NCBI GenBank assembly: GCA_963920765.1
Contig: OY987250.1
Coordinates: forward strand, 6,014,001-6,078,000
Reading direction: 5' to 3'
DNA length: 64,000 bases
Source: Ulota crispa
Taxonomy: Eukaryota > Streptophyta > Bryopsida > Orthotrichales > Orthotrichaceae
Below the pieces are notes generated by a model, which ran no database searches, had not been told where the DNA came from, and saw only the letters and a program-made list of their open reading frames with translations. A program made the translations under genes and the position numbers. Positions 12,922 through 31,416 of the stretch are shown piece after piece. Position 1 is the stretch's first letter, and every line of letters starts with the position of its first letter.

Positions 12922-12930
12922 AACATAAGC

Positions 12931-14850
12931 TTTCTGCTCCTAGGATGTACGTTGTACTGCAAGACGGGATTTACCAAGACCCCTCTTCCGAGATAGTAGA
13001 AATCCTAATAGAGCATAGCGAGCTTTTCAGGCAGTTTGTCGAGGAGGCAACTGATATGACCCTGTCTTCATTACAGCCGATACCCACACTCCAGCATCTT
13101 TCACTTACGTCGATGATTTACCCGGAGGATCTGAGGTATTTGGATTAGTTGCAAGGTTTTGCTACAACGATGCAGGCTCCACTGTCACCTCTGCCAATGT
13201 CGCCAAGCTGCGGTGTGCTTCTGATTGTTGCGTATGACGGGAGCCACGTTGAAAGAAAGTCTGATACGGACTGAAAATCATCTGAGGACGGTGGTTTCTA
13301 GAACTGAGTGGAGTCGCTTTTCGCTCTTCGGTTATGCGAGGAGTTTATTCAAGCCGCAGTAAAGACAGATCAATCAGCGCTGCACGAGTGCCCTCGTCGC
13401 CGTCGAGCTCTCGAGCAGTCCGCTTCACTCGGCCACCGATGCTAATTTGGCTTCTTACCTCGCATCGACACATAGCGGCAACAGCTCTCACAGACCTTTT
13501 AAGGCTGCTATTGAAACTTGGTGGTTTGTTGATTTTTCCACACTATCGGTGCTCTTAATGGAGCCCATGGTTACATGTATGATCACTCATAGAGCAGCAG
13601 GTAGTCACGTAATAGTTAAATTTCTGCTACATTACCTTCGGTCAGCGTCACCAGTGCTCGGCTACAGCTTTGCGTCTCTATCTCGTATGAAGCTTGACGG
13701 TGAGGGTGATGAAGATATCTCCTGTAACCAGGGTGAAAGAATCCAACGGGAAGTAGGTTGAAGTTGTAGTTAACTTTCTGTATAATATTTGAAAGGTAAT
13801 TGGTCTCCTGCAGGTCTTTGCTGGGTCTTCGCAGAATAACAGTCGCTCTTAGATCCGGAAATCCTTGCAAATGGGTCCTTGAACGCTGATAGGCAAGCAG
13901 ATGGATATGGTTACACTGGATAATATTTTGTTTCCTGCACTGCCTCTGATGAAGTTGACCCTGTCTTTCGTCATTTGATTTTTTTTCTCTAGGAGAAGGT
14001 CGAAGTGTTGGTGTCCCCGTGGCGAGTTTTCAGATCGGAGAGCTCTGACACCTTGTATCCTGCGAGATCGGACTGCAAGTCCTCTTCGTTGTCGCGCTCA
14101 AGGAGCCGGACATCAGTGCCGGGAACCATGAGTTTCGAGATGACTGCGCCGGTGCAAATGGCGTTGCTGAAAGTTGGTGAATAGTATTTGGCAGAGGTTG
14201 CGGCGGATACTTGTCTACAGCCCTCAAAATTTCTTGTTCTTGCCTTTATCATTACCAGGATACACGCGGCAGTTGGGCGATGGTCTGTACGGAGCAGTTG
14301 ATTTTTACCTTGAGGTTTGTTCTTTCATGAAGTCAACTATTGAACTTTTTTCATTTTGTAATCGTCTTGATATACTTTGTGAGTCGCTTTGTTATTAGGT
14401 ATATATTTTGTGGATTCTTTACAAGGGAACAGTGTCAATTTGGACAATTTTCTGTCAATTCGGCACAGTTTTGTTGTAGTGATTTGTGATGTGCATCAAT
14501 GATAAAAAAAAATGGTTCCTTCTATGACGGATGCAAATCGTAATCTATCGGATGCTGATTTTTGGTTTTTACTCACGCAGGCGCTAAACTATCACAAGGT
14601 GGGCGCTGAGACGTGCAAATCTGCAGCTCATAATCCAAGATTCTCTCCAAGCGTTGGCATTCAGATTGCGCTTGTCCAACAAAACCAACACAAGACAACA
14701 ACCAGTGAGGGCTCATATTGTTTCAGTGGGTCATGTTCCCCGATCAAGAAGACTTCATCTAGAGTTGGCCAACGAACAACAAACAAGTGGTATCTATGTA
14801 GTGCTGCTCGCAAATGATGTACAAGTTTCAAACATTCGTGTTTCTTAATT
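12931..14850 (+). pseudogene. NPH3/RPT2-family (BTB-NPH3) pseudogene
   Basis: Pieces of an NPH3-domain protein occur in the right order but in different frames. The end of a BTB-like domain is at about 13095-13235 (DLPGGSEVFGLVARFCYND, then TSANVAKLRCASD). The NPH3 start is at about 13510-13640 (ETWWFVDFSTLSV ... KFLLHYL). Part of the middle is at about 13815-13960 (IGKQMDMVTLDNILFP after a frameshift). The DGLYGAVDFYLE motif is at 14278-14312. The C-terminal ETCKSAAHNPRFSPSVGIQ stretch is at 14610-14670. Remnant splice sites (TTTTTTTCTCTAG at 13993; TTTACTCACGCAG at 14580) suggest a genomic duplicate, not a retrocopy. Intact NPH3 proteins act with phototropins and CUL3 at the plasma membrane; this copy cannot. 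Confidence 0.78.
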
Positions 14851-16099
14851 GAAATCGATTCTCCGCCTAATGTCACAATACACGATTTCTCCAGTTTGAA
14901 CACACTCAAGGTCACTCTGACTTGATAATCTAAAGCCTACTTCGAAAGGGACGTTTTTTTGTTGCTTAAGTGGTACAGTAATGTAATAAACAAGAACCAT
15001 TATTCCAAATGAATTTTCAGTTTTGACTTGAAAGCTTTGAATCGTGTATGTGATTTTGTGTTTGTTTCAGGCTGTACGCCTTATGCCATGCAATGGTAAG
15101 CGTTCCCAGCTCCAGAGCCTCGAGAGATTGACTAGGTCAACTTGGCCAGACTGGTTATTGTGATCATTTTAGGTTGGGTATCCATATTGAGGGTTACCTT
15201 CAAGAGTTGATGTGACAACAACCGGAGGTAAAACAATCCACACAATTTGTGAAAACTGGTATATCAGGACAAGTGGTAGTGGTTCTTTTGACTGAGTCGA
15301 CCAAAAGCCCAGTTTCAAACAAGAGTTGCGATATGATATTTTCTTAGGAAGGTGTAGTATTCGCATCCGAGGCAGGTTTTCGCCAAAGGCAAGGCAATTC
15401 TCAGGTAAAACCTGATTTTTGGTGGTATGTACGTGTATGAAATTTGTGCATGTGTACAGAGCAGTTTCAGACAACACAATTAAAAGCTTGCATATTCCAT
15501 CTGTTTGTATCATCTACAGAGCAGCCCTTGCTTTTGGCTTGTGATATGTCCATCGTGATTATGCCAGGTACACCTTTCAATCAGTAAGTAACTAAGTACC
15601 ACTTGTACAGACCACAGGAGTGACTTTGGTCAACTGCACGAGGCTATGCACTGTAGTACTATGGAGTGCTGATGCCTGGCAGTTGGTCATGATTGCATGA
15701 GCATGTGAATTTGTAAGACTCAATGGTTCCTTTTTGTTTGATGCCATAGATGGTTTTTTTCAAATGGTAATTAGAAGAGATTTTCGAGGAGCTGTCCTCA
15801 ACACCCTTGGGAACATTTCAAGAGAAAGATTCTAAGGCACAATCCTGGCACAATCTATTGATTGATTAGGAAATAAGTAGGATCTTTTTGTTCCATTAGT
15901 CATTTTCTTTACAAGGTGTATTCATTCTCACTTTTGATGAAAGCAAGTTTCCATAAAGGTCCTCCTTAACAACCCCCATTGGATTAAAATATCTCACACT
16001 CTCATTTCGCTAGAAATTTGATTTGGAATTGAGATCTACCATAAATCAATAAAAAGAGTGAGTCTTTTTAATTCTTGAAGAATATTTTGAAAAAGCCCC
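14851..16099. other. no gene seen
   Basis: AT-rich sequence after the NPH3 remnant. A 114-codon minus-strand frame (15169-15513) shows no motif and no gene-like context. I see nothing else that can be supported. Confidence 0.5.
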
Positions 16100-16462
16100 T
16101 TAACCCCTAAACGTTGAGGAGGACAAAAAACGTCCTCCGGCTCTGAAAAAAGTTTTTGTGATTAAAAAAAAAGTAGTTTTTCATCCGATTTTTTTCAAAA
16201 GTGACCATAAACGCATGGTACATCATGGAAAACAAATATTACCTCTTGACATGCATTTGTTTTTTTTTGTAACTCAAATTGTGATAAGATGAAACATGGT
16301 GTTAGCTCACAAGTTGCCCTTTTTGCAATTTTCATGAGGGCATCATGCACTGTTCACTTTTTCAACTTTTTGAAGCAATACTATTGGTGCTCATGTGCAA
16401 AACACTATAGAATGCTACAGGGAGGGCAAGCCACAGTGATCCATCCGTCTTTTAAGAGTTAA
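16100..16462. mobile_element. degenerate TTAA/CCCCTAA element
   Basis: Starts TTAACCCCTAAACG and ends TTTTAAGAGTTAA, an eroded inverted copy of the start. AT-rich interior, no ORF. It belongs to the TTAA family by its left end; the right end is too worn to be sure. Confidence 0.5.
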
Positions 16463-17202
16463 GGAAAAAAACCTAGACGAGCCCGAGACTTGAAGAATAT
16501 TTTGAACTTGCAGATATCTAATTTATGATTTTCAAAAAATTGCATCCTTGTCAAAGAGATGGCGTGAGTTGGTTTAGAATTCACAAAATTGTTTGTAGAA
16601 TTTTATTAACAAAAACAATTGAGAAAACGTATGTTCAATTTTTTTGTCAATTAGTGCAATTTTTGGTGACTTTCATGCATACAAAAAGTTTTTCAAAAAA
16701 ACAAATTAGATTTGTAATAAATGAAAAAACGTTCTTCAAATACAAGGAATCATGTTTGAATGATTCTATCACTCCTTTTCAATTCCTTTTTGGGACAGTT
16801 TTTCTGTTTCAGCTATACACTATTTATGTGCTTTCATGTTTGAACCCACATTTTTGTGGTCCCTTACTATTGCTTTCCAAACAAGCTCCCTCGAAACCAT
16901 ATCATGCCAAGATTCAATTACAAATATACCCAAACTTATGATTAAAAATACAAATTTTTCCACATGTACAAATCCAAAATTCATTTGTTTTCTAATAGGA
17001 GCACATGGGCAACAATTGAAAAGAACTTGAAAAAGTATCTGCTATCCATGAGAATCCCACATTTTGAGGACACAATGAGAGCTTGCTTTGCTACAAAACT
17101 TTCTTGTCCTAAGAGATTACTTCTTAACATGGCCGGGCCATGTAGGTTTGAACTTGGAGGCATAGTGAGACAATAGTTTTTCACCAAGAATGAAAATCAT
17201 TA

Positions 17203-17639
17203 GGGGTTTCAAACATCAACTTTTTTTGGTGACTCACGTCATCGTTCACCTCGGTGGATTCATTAGTGAATAGGGAGGTGACTTGATCACCTCTAAAGTT
17301 CACTCTTAACGTGATTCACCTTAGGAGTGAACTCCAGAAATCCACCTTCATGGCTCCAGTGAGTAGCAATTTGGAGACACGCGTGAATGTATATGGAGGT
17401 TGTCACCCACCCATCTTGCTCCCACTCCTGCACTGCTCCTTGTACTCACGTTGCTTGTGCTTGTGCAAGTCTTGCTCTTATAGCGTTGTTGTTGCAAAAG
17501 TTGAACCCTAAACTCAAACTCACGCAAACTCATGAGTGTTTGAGACTTCGGACAAGTGAGTGAACAAAAACAATTCACAAGTGACCTAAATTCCTGTGAG
17601 GTGAGAAACTCATAGGCCAAATTTTATGTTTGAAACCCC
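17203..17639. mobile_element. GGGGTTTC MITE with TTA duplication
   Basis: Terminal inverted repeats GGGGTTTCAAACAT (left) and ATGTTTGAAACCCC (right) lie between direct TTA copies (17200-17202 and 17640-17642). The 3-bp TTA/TAA duplication and G-rich ends fit a non-autonomous PIF/Harbinger element. A relative is at 35189-35802. The interior is rich in GTGAAC/GTTCAC motifs. Confidence 0.75.
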
Positions 17640-17948
17640 TTATTGTCTCAGCTGCACTTAGTGTGCAAGGTGCTAAAGCAAGGGTGAATTGACTCCCTCA
17701 TTGCCCTCTAGGTGAATGGGGCCAAGGCTTTGTCTACTGCAAAATCATGTTTTGGGCCATGGTGGAAAACCTCCACTTTTCCGCAAACAAGTGAGTACAA
17801 TTTTGCCCTTATTTTGGAGGTGGTCAATTTTGTTCCCTTTTGAGATTCCTAAACTAAATTAGGGTTTGTAAACCCATATTTGAATACACAATTCTCAAAC
17901 TCAACCTCTCAATGACAAATTTTCAAAATCTCACTACAAGGGAGCAGT

Positions 17949-18065
17949 GTCAATTTGGACATTTTTTGTCAATTAGATCACCTTGATTTGAACACCTTTC
18001 TGTCAATTTGGACATGTTTTTGTCAAATTTTTGTCAATTTGAACATTTCAGTCAATTTGGACGTG
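17949..18065. repeat. short irregular repeats of GTCAATTTGGACA
   Basis: The motif GTCAATTTGGACA or a close variant recurs five or six times. A shorter run of the same motif is at 14428-14470, again after a GGGAACAGT-like lead-in, so this is a dispersed repeat and not simple local slippage. Confidence 0.6.
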
Positions 18066-18214
18066 TCATTGCAAACAATTATTAATTACAAGATCTTGTA
18101 ATTATTGAAATGTGAAAAAATAAAACTTTTTGACCTTGACCCCACAAACTTGTATAGTAGTTGTCCAAGCTCCTACTAGCCCCATTCAACCAAGCAAGGG
18201 GCACTTCTCCTTGG

Positions 18215-18458
18215 CAACATTTATTTTCTTGGAAAATTATTGCCTAAATCTTACCTTAATTTGACATTAGCTACCATTACACTTAGAAGTTTAGATGAAA
18301 AAGTGGATGAAATTACCAAATCCCTCCTTAAGCAAACATCTAGTTCACCAAAATTTGGATGAAAGTAGCTTATATTAATAAGTTTATTAGATGAATGTGC
18401 ACTCATGATTCATTCTTTCCAAATTTTTAGCCAATGTATTTCCTTATTTGCTTGCACC
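18215..18458. repeat. 240-bp dispersed repeat, also present twice at 54.4-55.4 kb
   Basis: Shares extended similarity with 54421-54645 (same orientation) and 55155-55395 (opposite orientation), for example the GTGGATGAAATT and AAATTTGGATGAAAGTAGCT segments. No coding potential. It ends next to TTAA element B. Confidence 0.75.
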
Positions 18459-18459
18459 C

Positions 18460-20030
18460 TTAGCCCCTAAATGCCCTAGCAGGAGATTTTGGTCTTTATA
18501 AAACTTTGAAGACTAATGAAACCTTATCAAATTACTATTTTTAGTATTTTCTTTTCACGGTAAGTTTGTTTTGAAGTCTATTTTCAACATCAAAAATCCA
18601 ATTTTAAAAATAAAAGTTGATGATTTTTCTATTCAAGATTTTGTACATGGGTGTCCACTGCAATCTTGAGTTTTCTAGTGTTGGAAGATCTTGAAAATGA
18701 GCCTCAAATACACTAGAGCTTGGAGAAAAATCCACTCTAGAAATCCAATTATTAAAAAAATGAGTAGATCTTTAGAGCCAAAAATTGATTAAAGTTAGAC
18801 CTGTAATGACCTTAACCCCTAAATCCCTGAGTGTCTCCTCAAGGGACAAATGAGATATTGGGCAGGTACTTACAGCCTTGATTTTTGTCTTGATTTTTTG
18901 AAACTTTTTTTGAAGATAGGAAAACAAGTTAGCTTTCGAGGAATCTAATTTTTATTCCAATCTATGCCCAAAAGCAAAAGTTATGCCTAGATAAGCAAAA
19001 ATTTATGGAGATTAGGCAGCGATTTTTTTTATGAAAACTTGAATTTAAAAAAAAAATCTCCTCATAGGTTATAGTTTTGTTTTTATATGAAGCTTTGATT
19101 CATTCCATTTGGACTAATTATAAGAAAGTTATGGACAATCTTATTTTTTGGGCAATTCAAGCATCTTCTTGAAAAAACAACTTATAAACTTCATTTTTGA
19201 ATGCAAGTTTAACATTTTTTCAAATGGTTTTTTTGGAGAGGGTGAAGTTTGCTTGCTAGAAAAATCTCACCATTGGGATTATTGACTTTCAGTTCCATTG
19301 CAAGGTTACTAACAATTGAAGTTTTTGTTCAATCTCATACCTTCTTCCACCTAATGTTTTTTCAAAGAATGAAAATTAAGTACTTTTTGTTTTGATGTTT
19401 TTCCAAAGATTCTCAACTCAATTTCCCACCATAAAAAAATAATCCTCAAAACTATGTAGTGCAAAATTATAGAGTTAAAAAAGTTCAAAATCAAATAATC
19501 TAGTCATGCAAGGTGCAAAAAAGTTTGTTTTTTACACTTTAAATGCAAATATCTTGCAATTGGGGTGGCCAAAGTTTTTGTATTTTATTTTTCATATTCT
19601 TATACTAGTCTAGTACAAGATCCTATGGCTAGATATGAAAAAAGACCAATTTTTCAAACTTTTTTACTCTTTGCAATAGAAATGGCATTTTTGAGCCTCT
19701 TTTGACAAAATAAAGGCCCTAGGGATTTAGGGGTTAAACCTCATATTTTTTGGTGACCAATGTTTTAGATTTAACACGTGGAATGAGGATTAGAAGTCTT
19801 AAAGTCACTTTTGCAATTTTGACACCCTCATGTTCAAACATTACAATCTTTTAAACTAGAAGTGATATTGTTTTGTTTTGTTTGTCCATGTAATCTCTAA
19901 CATGTTTAGTCTATATTTTTATGGTTACAATTGAAAAAAACTTGATGAAATTTAAGAAAAAGTTGGTTGAATGTTCAATTTCATGAAAATTGCAAGAAGC
20001 TCAGATAGGCCTTGGGCATTTAGGGGTTAG
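18460..20030. mobile_element. TTAA-family element B, TTAG on both flanks, host of nested element A
   Basis: Left end TTAG then CCCCTAAATGCCC; right end GGGCATTTAGGGG then TTAG. The termini are inverted repeats, but the outer four bases are a direct TTAG duplication, so they are target site and not part of the inverted repeat. Element A sits inside. Without A, B is about 645 bp. No ORF. Confidence 0.8.
18812..19737. mobile_element. TTAA-family element A (nested in B)
   Basis: TTAA then CCCCTAAATCCCT at the left; AGGGATTTAGGGG then TTAA at the right, a 13-bp perfect inverted repeat. About 925 bp, AT-rich, non-coding. The interior resembles elements D and G near the right end (a short palindromic GCATTTTTGAG-like stretch before the terminus). 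Confidence 0.85.
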
Positions 20031-20141
20031 TGCGAGTTGCTGTACTAGTCTACCCTAACCAAAACCAACAAAAACCCTGCTCCTCGGCCGTGCAAATGCC
20101 ATACGAAGACAAATTTGATCAACTACAAAAGAAGGACAGCC

Positions 20142-20381
20142 TTAACCCTTAAACGACCGCTCTACGTATTGCATAGTAAATATGCTGCCGTATAACTGGC
20201 ATTTGCTACTAATGAAAAGTTTTGATTTGAAATCTTGACTAGCTCACTAGAACCGCATTGATCTATATTTTAACTTCTTTGTTGATCTCAAATGTAGTAA
20301 AGGTGCGGATGCATTTTAAATACAAGAAAATACAAACTATTGTACTGGCCGCAAAGGGCTCCTCGGTTGTTTAAGGGCTCA
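20142..20381. mobile_element. short TTAA-family element C
   Basis: Starts TTAACCCTTAAACGACC and ends GGTTGTTTAAGGG, with the right target site changed to CTCA. The interior (GCTGCCGTATAACTGGCATT, then AATGTAGTAAAGGTG) is shared with element J at 60133-60365 over its whole length, so C and J are two copies of one 235-bp MITE. Confidence 0.8.
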
Positions 20382-20586
20382 CTTGTATCTTTATCCTTGT
20401 TGATCAATAAAATATAATGTTTTCTACCCCTGGTCCACAAATTGGCTTGTGCAGTCTACACTCTACCAAGCCCTGCGCTGGAAAGATACTTTTTGTGCAC
20501 TTTTCATGGGATGGTCCTTGGGGCTGGGACTGGGAGCCTGGGTCTGGGTCTCTGGGAGACTGGGACCAGAAGAAAGTCTCTGTAAC

Positions 20587-21525
20587 TTAACCCGTAAAGG
20601 ACCATTCTTCCTTCGGGGATAAGTTGGACTTTGGACATGTACCTATGACTAAATTATTTTGTGTGATTTTCTGAAACTTTTATTCAAGGTGGGAAATTCA
20701 AAGATCTACGTGAACATTTAAATTTTTCTTCATTCTGACATTTAATGAGGAAGTTATGCATGAATTTATGAAAATTTGGGAAAGACTGCCCATCCGAGCA
20801 GCCCAAAAACTTCTTTAAAATTTACTTTTTTTTAAAGTTAAAATTTGAAATTGGTTCTTTAGATTTTTTTATAGGTGAGAAGCTTTTAATCATTCAATTT
20901 CAATTAATGAAATAAAAGTTATGAGGAGTTTTTGTTTGCAAGCAGTTATGGATTCTCTACTATAAAACAAACTTTGAAGTCCTTTGTTTTACTCGAGTTT
21001 CAATATTTTGAAACAAAAATTAAACCAAAGGAAATAGATTGTTTATCACAACATTGTAACCATTTGGATTTGCATTTTTCATTTCAATAATTAAATGCTT
21101 AACAATTTAGTGTTTTGACTCATTCTCTACTTCTTTTTACTTACTATTTTTCCCCATGTGTTGTATAGTACCAATTGATTTGAAAATTCTCCCACACTTA
21201 CCTAACTTGGTCTTCTACATGGAAAAAATAAACCTCAACTTTGTGTAGAGCAAATTTCTTGTTATAAGAGTGGTCAAAGGCTTTTGAAATTTTTGTGTAG
21301 CATGGAAAAAAACTTTTTTTTTTCACATTAAATGTAAATATCTCACTCCTCTCCATCCAGAATGAGCTGATTTTTTTCCTACAAATACCTCTTCTAGTTT
21401 GGGGCAAGATCCTATGTTTGGATTTCCCAAAAACAAAAAATAAAATCCTTTTTTATTAAACCTCCTAGAAGTAGCAATTTTTAGTGATTTTCACAGAAAA
21501 AAAGGCTTGGTCCTTTAGGGGTTAA
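20587..21525. mobile_element. TTAA-family element D
   Basis: TTAACCCGTAAAGGACC at the left and GGTCCTTTAGGGGTTAA at the right: 17-bp inverted termini including TTAA, with one mismatch. Non-coding, about 939 bp. Its right TTAA is also the left TTAA of element E. Confidence 0.88.
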
Positions 21526-21741
21526 CCCTTGAAGGGCCCTTGGGCTCTTGAGCTACGGTACCAAATATGGTCGCAACCAACATTCAGAAGTTTGAATCAG
21601 CTAGAAATTAAGTGTTACAACCATACATATTGAAGGGTTGTATGATGGTGGGTGCATACAAAAAATTGGAAAGCTCTCATAGCAGCTCAAATACGTTTGT
21701 ACGTACGGTTGCAAAGGGCTTTTGTGACATTCAGGGGTTAA
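21522..21741. mobile_element. TTAA-family element E, abutting D and F
   Basis: 220 bp from TTAACCCTTGAAGGGCCC to CATTCAGGGGTTAA. It shares one TTAA with D on its left and one with F on its right. Size and right-end style (GCAAAGGGCT upstream of the terminus) resemble element C. Confidence 0.75.
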
Positions 21742-22392
21742 CCCCTCACCGTCCATGGTATTTTTGAGTATCTTAGAATTTGCTTGAAAGTGAACAAGAT
21801 GTTGGCATTTTGATCAATCTTAATAATTTTCTCTCAAGTACAACCAAACAAATTCAAAGTACACATGTTATAGATCACATAGGAAAAGAAATCACAACAA
21901 TATCATTTATGGATTGAAATATTATAATGTTTGATAATGAGGTTGTTAAAACTACAAAAGTGATTTGAAATCTTTCAATCTTCATCTTGCATCTCAAACC
22001 TAAAATTGAGGGTACCAAAAAAACATGAGTATGTAAAGTATAACATGCATAATTCCAATCAATTTACAACTTCTCAAAATCTATTCTATGATTTTTTTTA
22101 ATTGAATTTTTATTGTGATTGTTTCTCCAAGTTCTAGTATATTTGCGGCTCATTTCCAAGATCCTTCAACACTAGAAAGTGAAGATTTGCAATGGACACC
22201 CTTGCACAAAATCTTGAATAGACAAATCACTTTAATTCATTTTCAAAATAAGAATCTTGATGCTAAAACTAGACTTCAGTGAGAATTTAAAAATAATAAT
22301 AATCACTAAAAAAAATCTTGAAGGAAGGTTGTGCATCTTCAAATAAAATTCAAAGGGGCCCGGTTTGGGCCCCTTGGGCGGTGAGGGGTTAA
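21738..22392. mobile_element. TTAA-family element F
   Basis: TTAACCCCTCACCGTCC at the left and GGGCGGTGAGGGGTTAA at the right, near-perfect inverted termini. 655 bp, AT-rich, no ORF. Followed directly by a Tourist-like MITE pair. Confidence 0.85.
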
Positions 22393-22396
22393 CTTA

Positions 22397-22674
22397 GAGC
22401 ATCTCCAGTGGTTTGGGCTCTTTCATAGATTTTCATCTGTTTTGGGTGGCCCTCAAGTCCCTAGATCTCCACCCGCCCCACAAATAAGCAGTTGACCACT
22501 TATCAAGGAAATTAGAGGACAAAGTCCATTAAACTGAGGCTAAATAATGATGAACAATGGTTTGAAGGGCCCTTGCTAGACACGGTAGGACCAAGTGTCT
22601 TGAGAGGGTTTGGAGAGTGGCCGCAACACTTTTCATCCACTTTGAGTGTGTTGGAGTCATCGAAGGAGCTGCTC
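22397..22674. mobile_element. Tourist-like (PIF/Harbinger) MITE, first of a pair
   Basis: Starts GAGCATCTCCAGTGG and ends GGAGCTGCTC, flanked by TTA (22394-22396 and 22675-22677). The GGGC/GAGCATCTCC terminus with a TTA duplication is typical of plant PIF/Harbinger MITEs. Confidence 0.75.
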
Positions 22675-22677
22675 TTA

Positions 22678-22991
22678 GGGCATCTCCACCGGTGGCTTAG
22701 GCATGCTCAAAGTGGATGAAAAGTAGCCATGCCCCTCTCAAGACCCTCTCAAACTCTCTTATTTGGTGAGTCTAGCAAGCCACTCTTCAAGCCACTATTC
22801 ATGCACTATTCACCTTAACTTTAGTGGTCTTTATCCTCTACTTCCCTAAATAAATGGTCAACTGCTTATTTATGGGGTGTTTTTGAATGTTAGGCCACCT
22901 TTTCAAAAAGCATGGGTGGAGATTGAGAGCCTTCAGGGCTCACCACACCAGATGGAAAACTTTGAGCGAGTCTGCACCGGTGGAGACGCCC
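22678..22991. mobile_element. Tourist-like MITE, second of a pair, inverted
   Basis: Starts GGGCATCTCCACCGGTG and ends CACCGGTGGAGACGCCC, a 17-bp inverted repeat with one mismatch, with TTA on both sides. Its interior matches the first member in reverse orientation (AAGTGGATGAAAAGT and TGGTCAACTGCTTATT segments), so the two lie head to head sharing one TTA. Confidence 0.82.
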
Positions 22992-22994
22992 TTA

Positions 22995-24080
22995 TATGGC
23001 TGTATGGATTTGCATCAAAGACTTGATCGATTTGGCCGGCTTGGCCGGTCTGTAGGCATCTGACAAGTGTACACAATCAGCCACCAACACGTCAGCAAAG
23101 AAGGGCAAGGCTTTGGGAGTTGCTTGTGCAGCGGTAGCCCCACCCAAGAATCCCTCAAAGATTCAACCCCTCCCATTCCAGTTCACCTCCATCTTTCCTT
23201 CCTGTTGCATGTCATCAGACTCATCCCTCTGCGTGTCGGGTCCTATTAAAAAAAAGTTATTTTTGTACTTTTTCAGTACCATTGCAAAATCTGTAGAGTG
23301 CAGGCTACACCAAGACAAAAACAGCGTTCCAAAACGGAGTTTTGTAAGAGAGAAGCGGCGGCATTTGCTTTTTTTTAACGTAAGAATAGAATTTGCAAAT
23401 GATCACATTCACCTTCCTGGTACAGTATATCACAAACCAGCGGTTTTTAGTCTCCACAGTTCACACACCGTTTGTCATTCAAAGTGCTATCTTTGAATGG
23501 TGGAAAAGTTATTTTTAGTCAAACAATGTACGGAACCTTCAACCTTGTGAACAAAACAGTTGTCCCCCAATAATCCAAAAAAATACATTTCCTTCTTCAT
23601 CCATTCCAAACCGACTGCTTTGGCCTGTGTGTGGCCCTGATAAGCTTACTTGATAAGCTTATGCTGGTCTTTATTGCTCAGAGTTATGCTGCTCTCAAGC
23701 ATTCAATTCACAGGTACTTGCTGCAGCTCATTCTCTTCATCACACGCTGCAACTTTGTTTCCATATCTTGCATTGGAAATGAATTGAATTGAACTGAGTT
23801 CTTGCGTTGTAGAGCCAGTTTTGTTGGAATCCGTGGCCTTGCTTGCAAGCCTTGAGGGTGCCTTGAATTAGGGTTGAAGGCAAATACAGAAGGTGTGGTG
23901 TTTTGACGATTTGGCTTGATGTTACAAACAGCAGGCGTGTGTGCAGAGATCTATTGTTCAGGGGGAATTTTGTTGTGTGAAAAGAGTGATCACCACATCA
24001 AACATTAAATTTTGACTTATATCTGCGTTTGTTCTTGAAACGCTCATTACAGAGCATCAATGGTTTTGTAGTCACCAACA
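22995..24080. other. 5' flank and probable leader of the SPX-MFS gene
   Basis: No protein gene seen. The region directly upstream of the SPX-MFS start codon (from about 23650) probably holds promoter, 5' UTR and perhaps a 5'-UTR intron. I looked for the PHR1-binding consensus GNATATNC in this stretch and did not find a clear match. Confidence 0.4.

Positions 24081-31416
<7,336 letters not shown>

Noticed and set aside
13989..14252. Minus-strand 87-codon gene
   Set aside because: It overlaps a plus-strand stretch with a strong 3' splice site (13993) inside the NPH3 remnant and shows no motif of its own.
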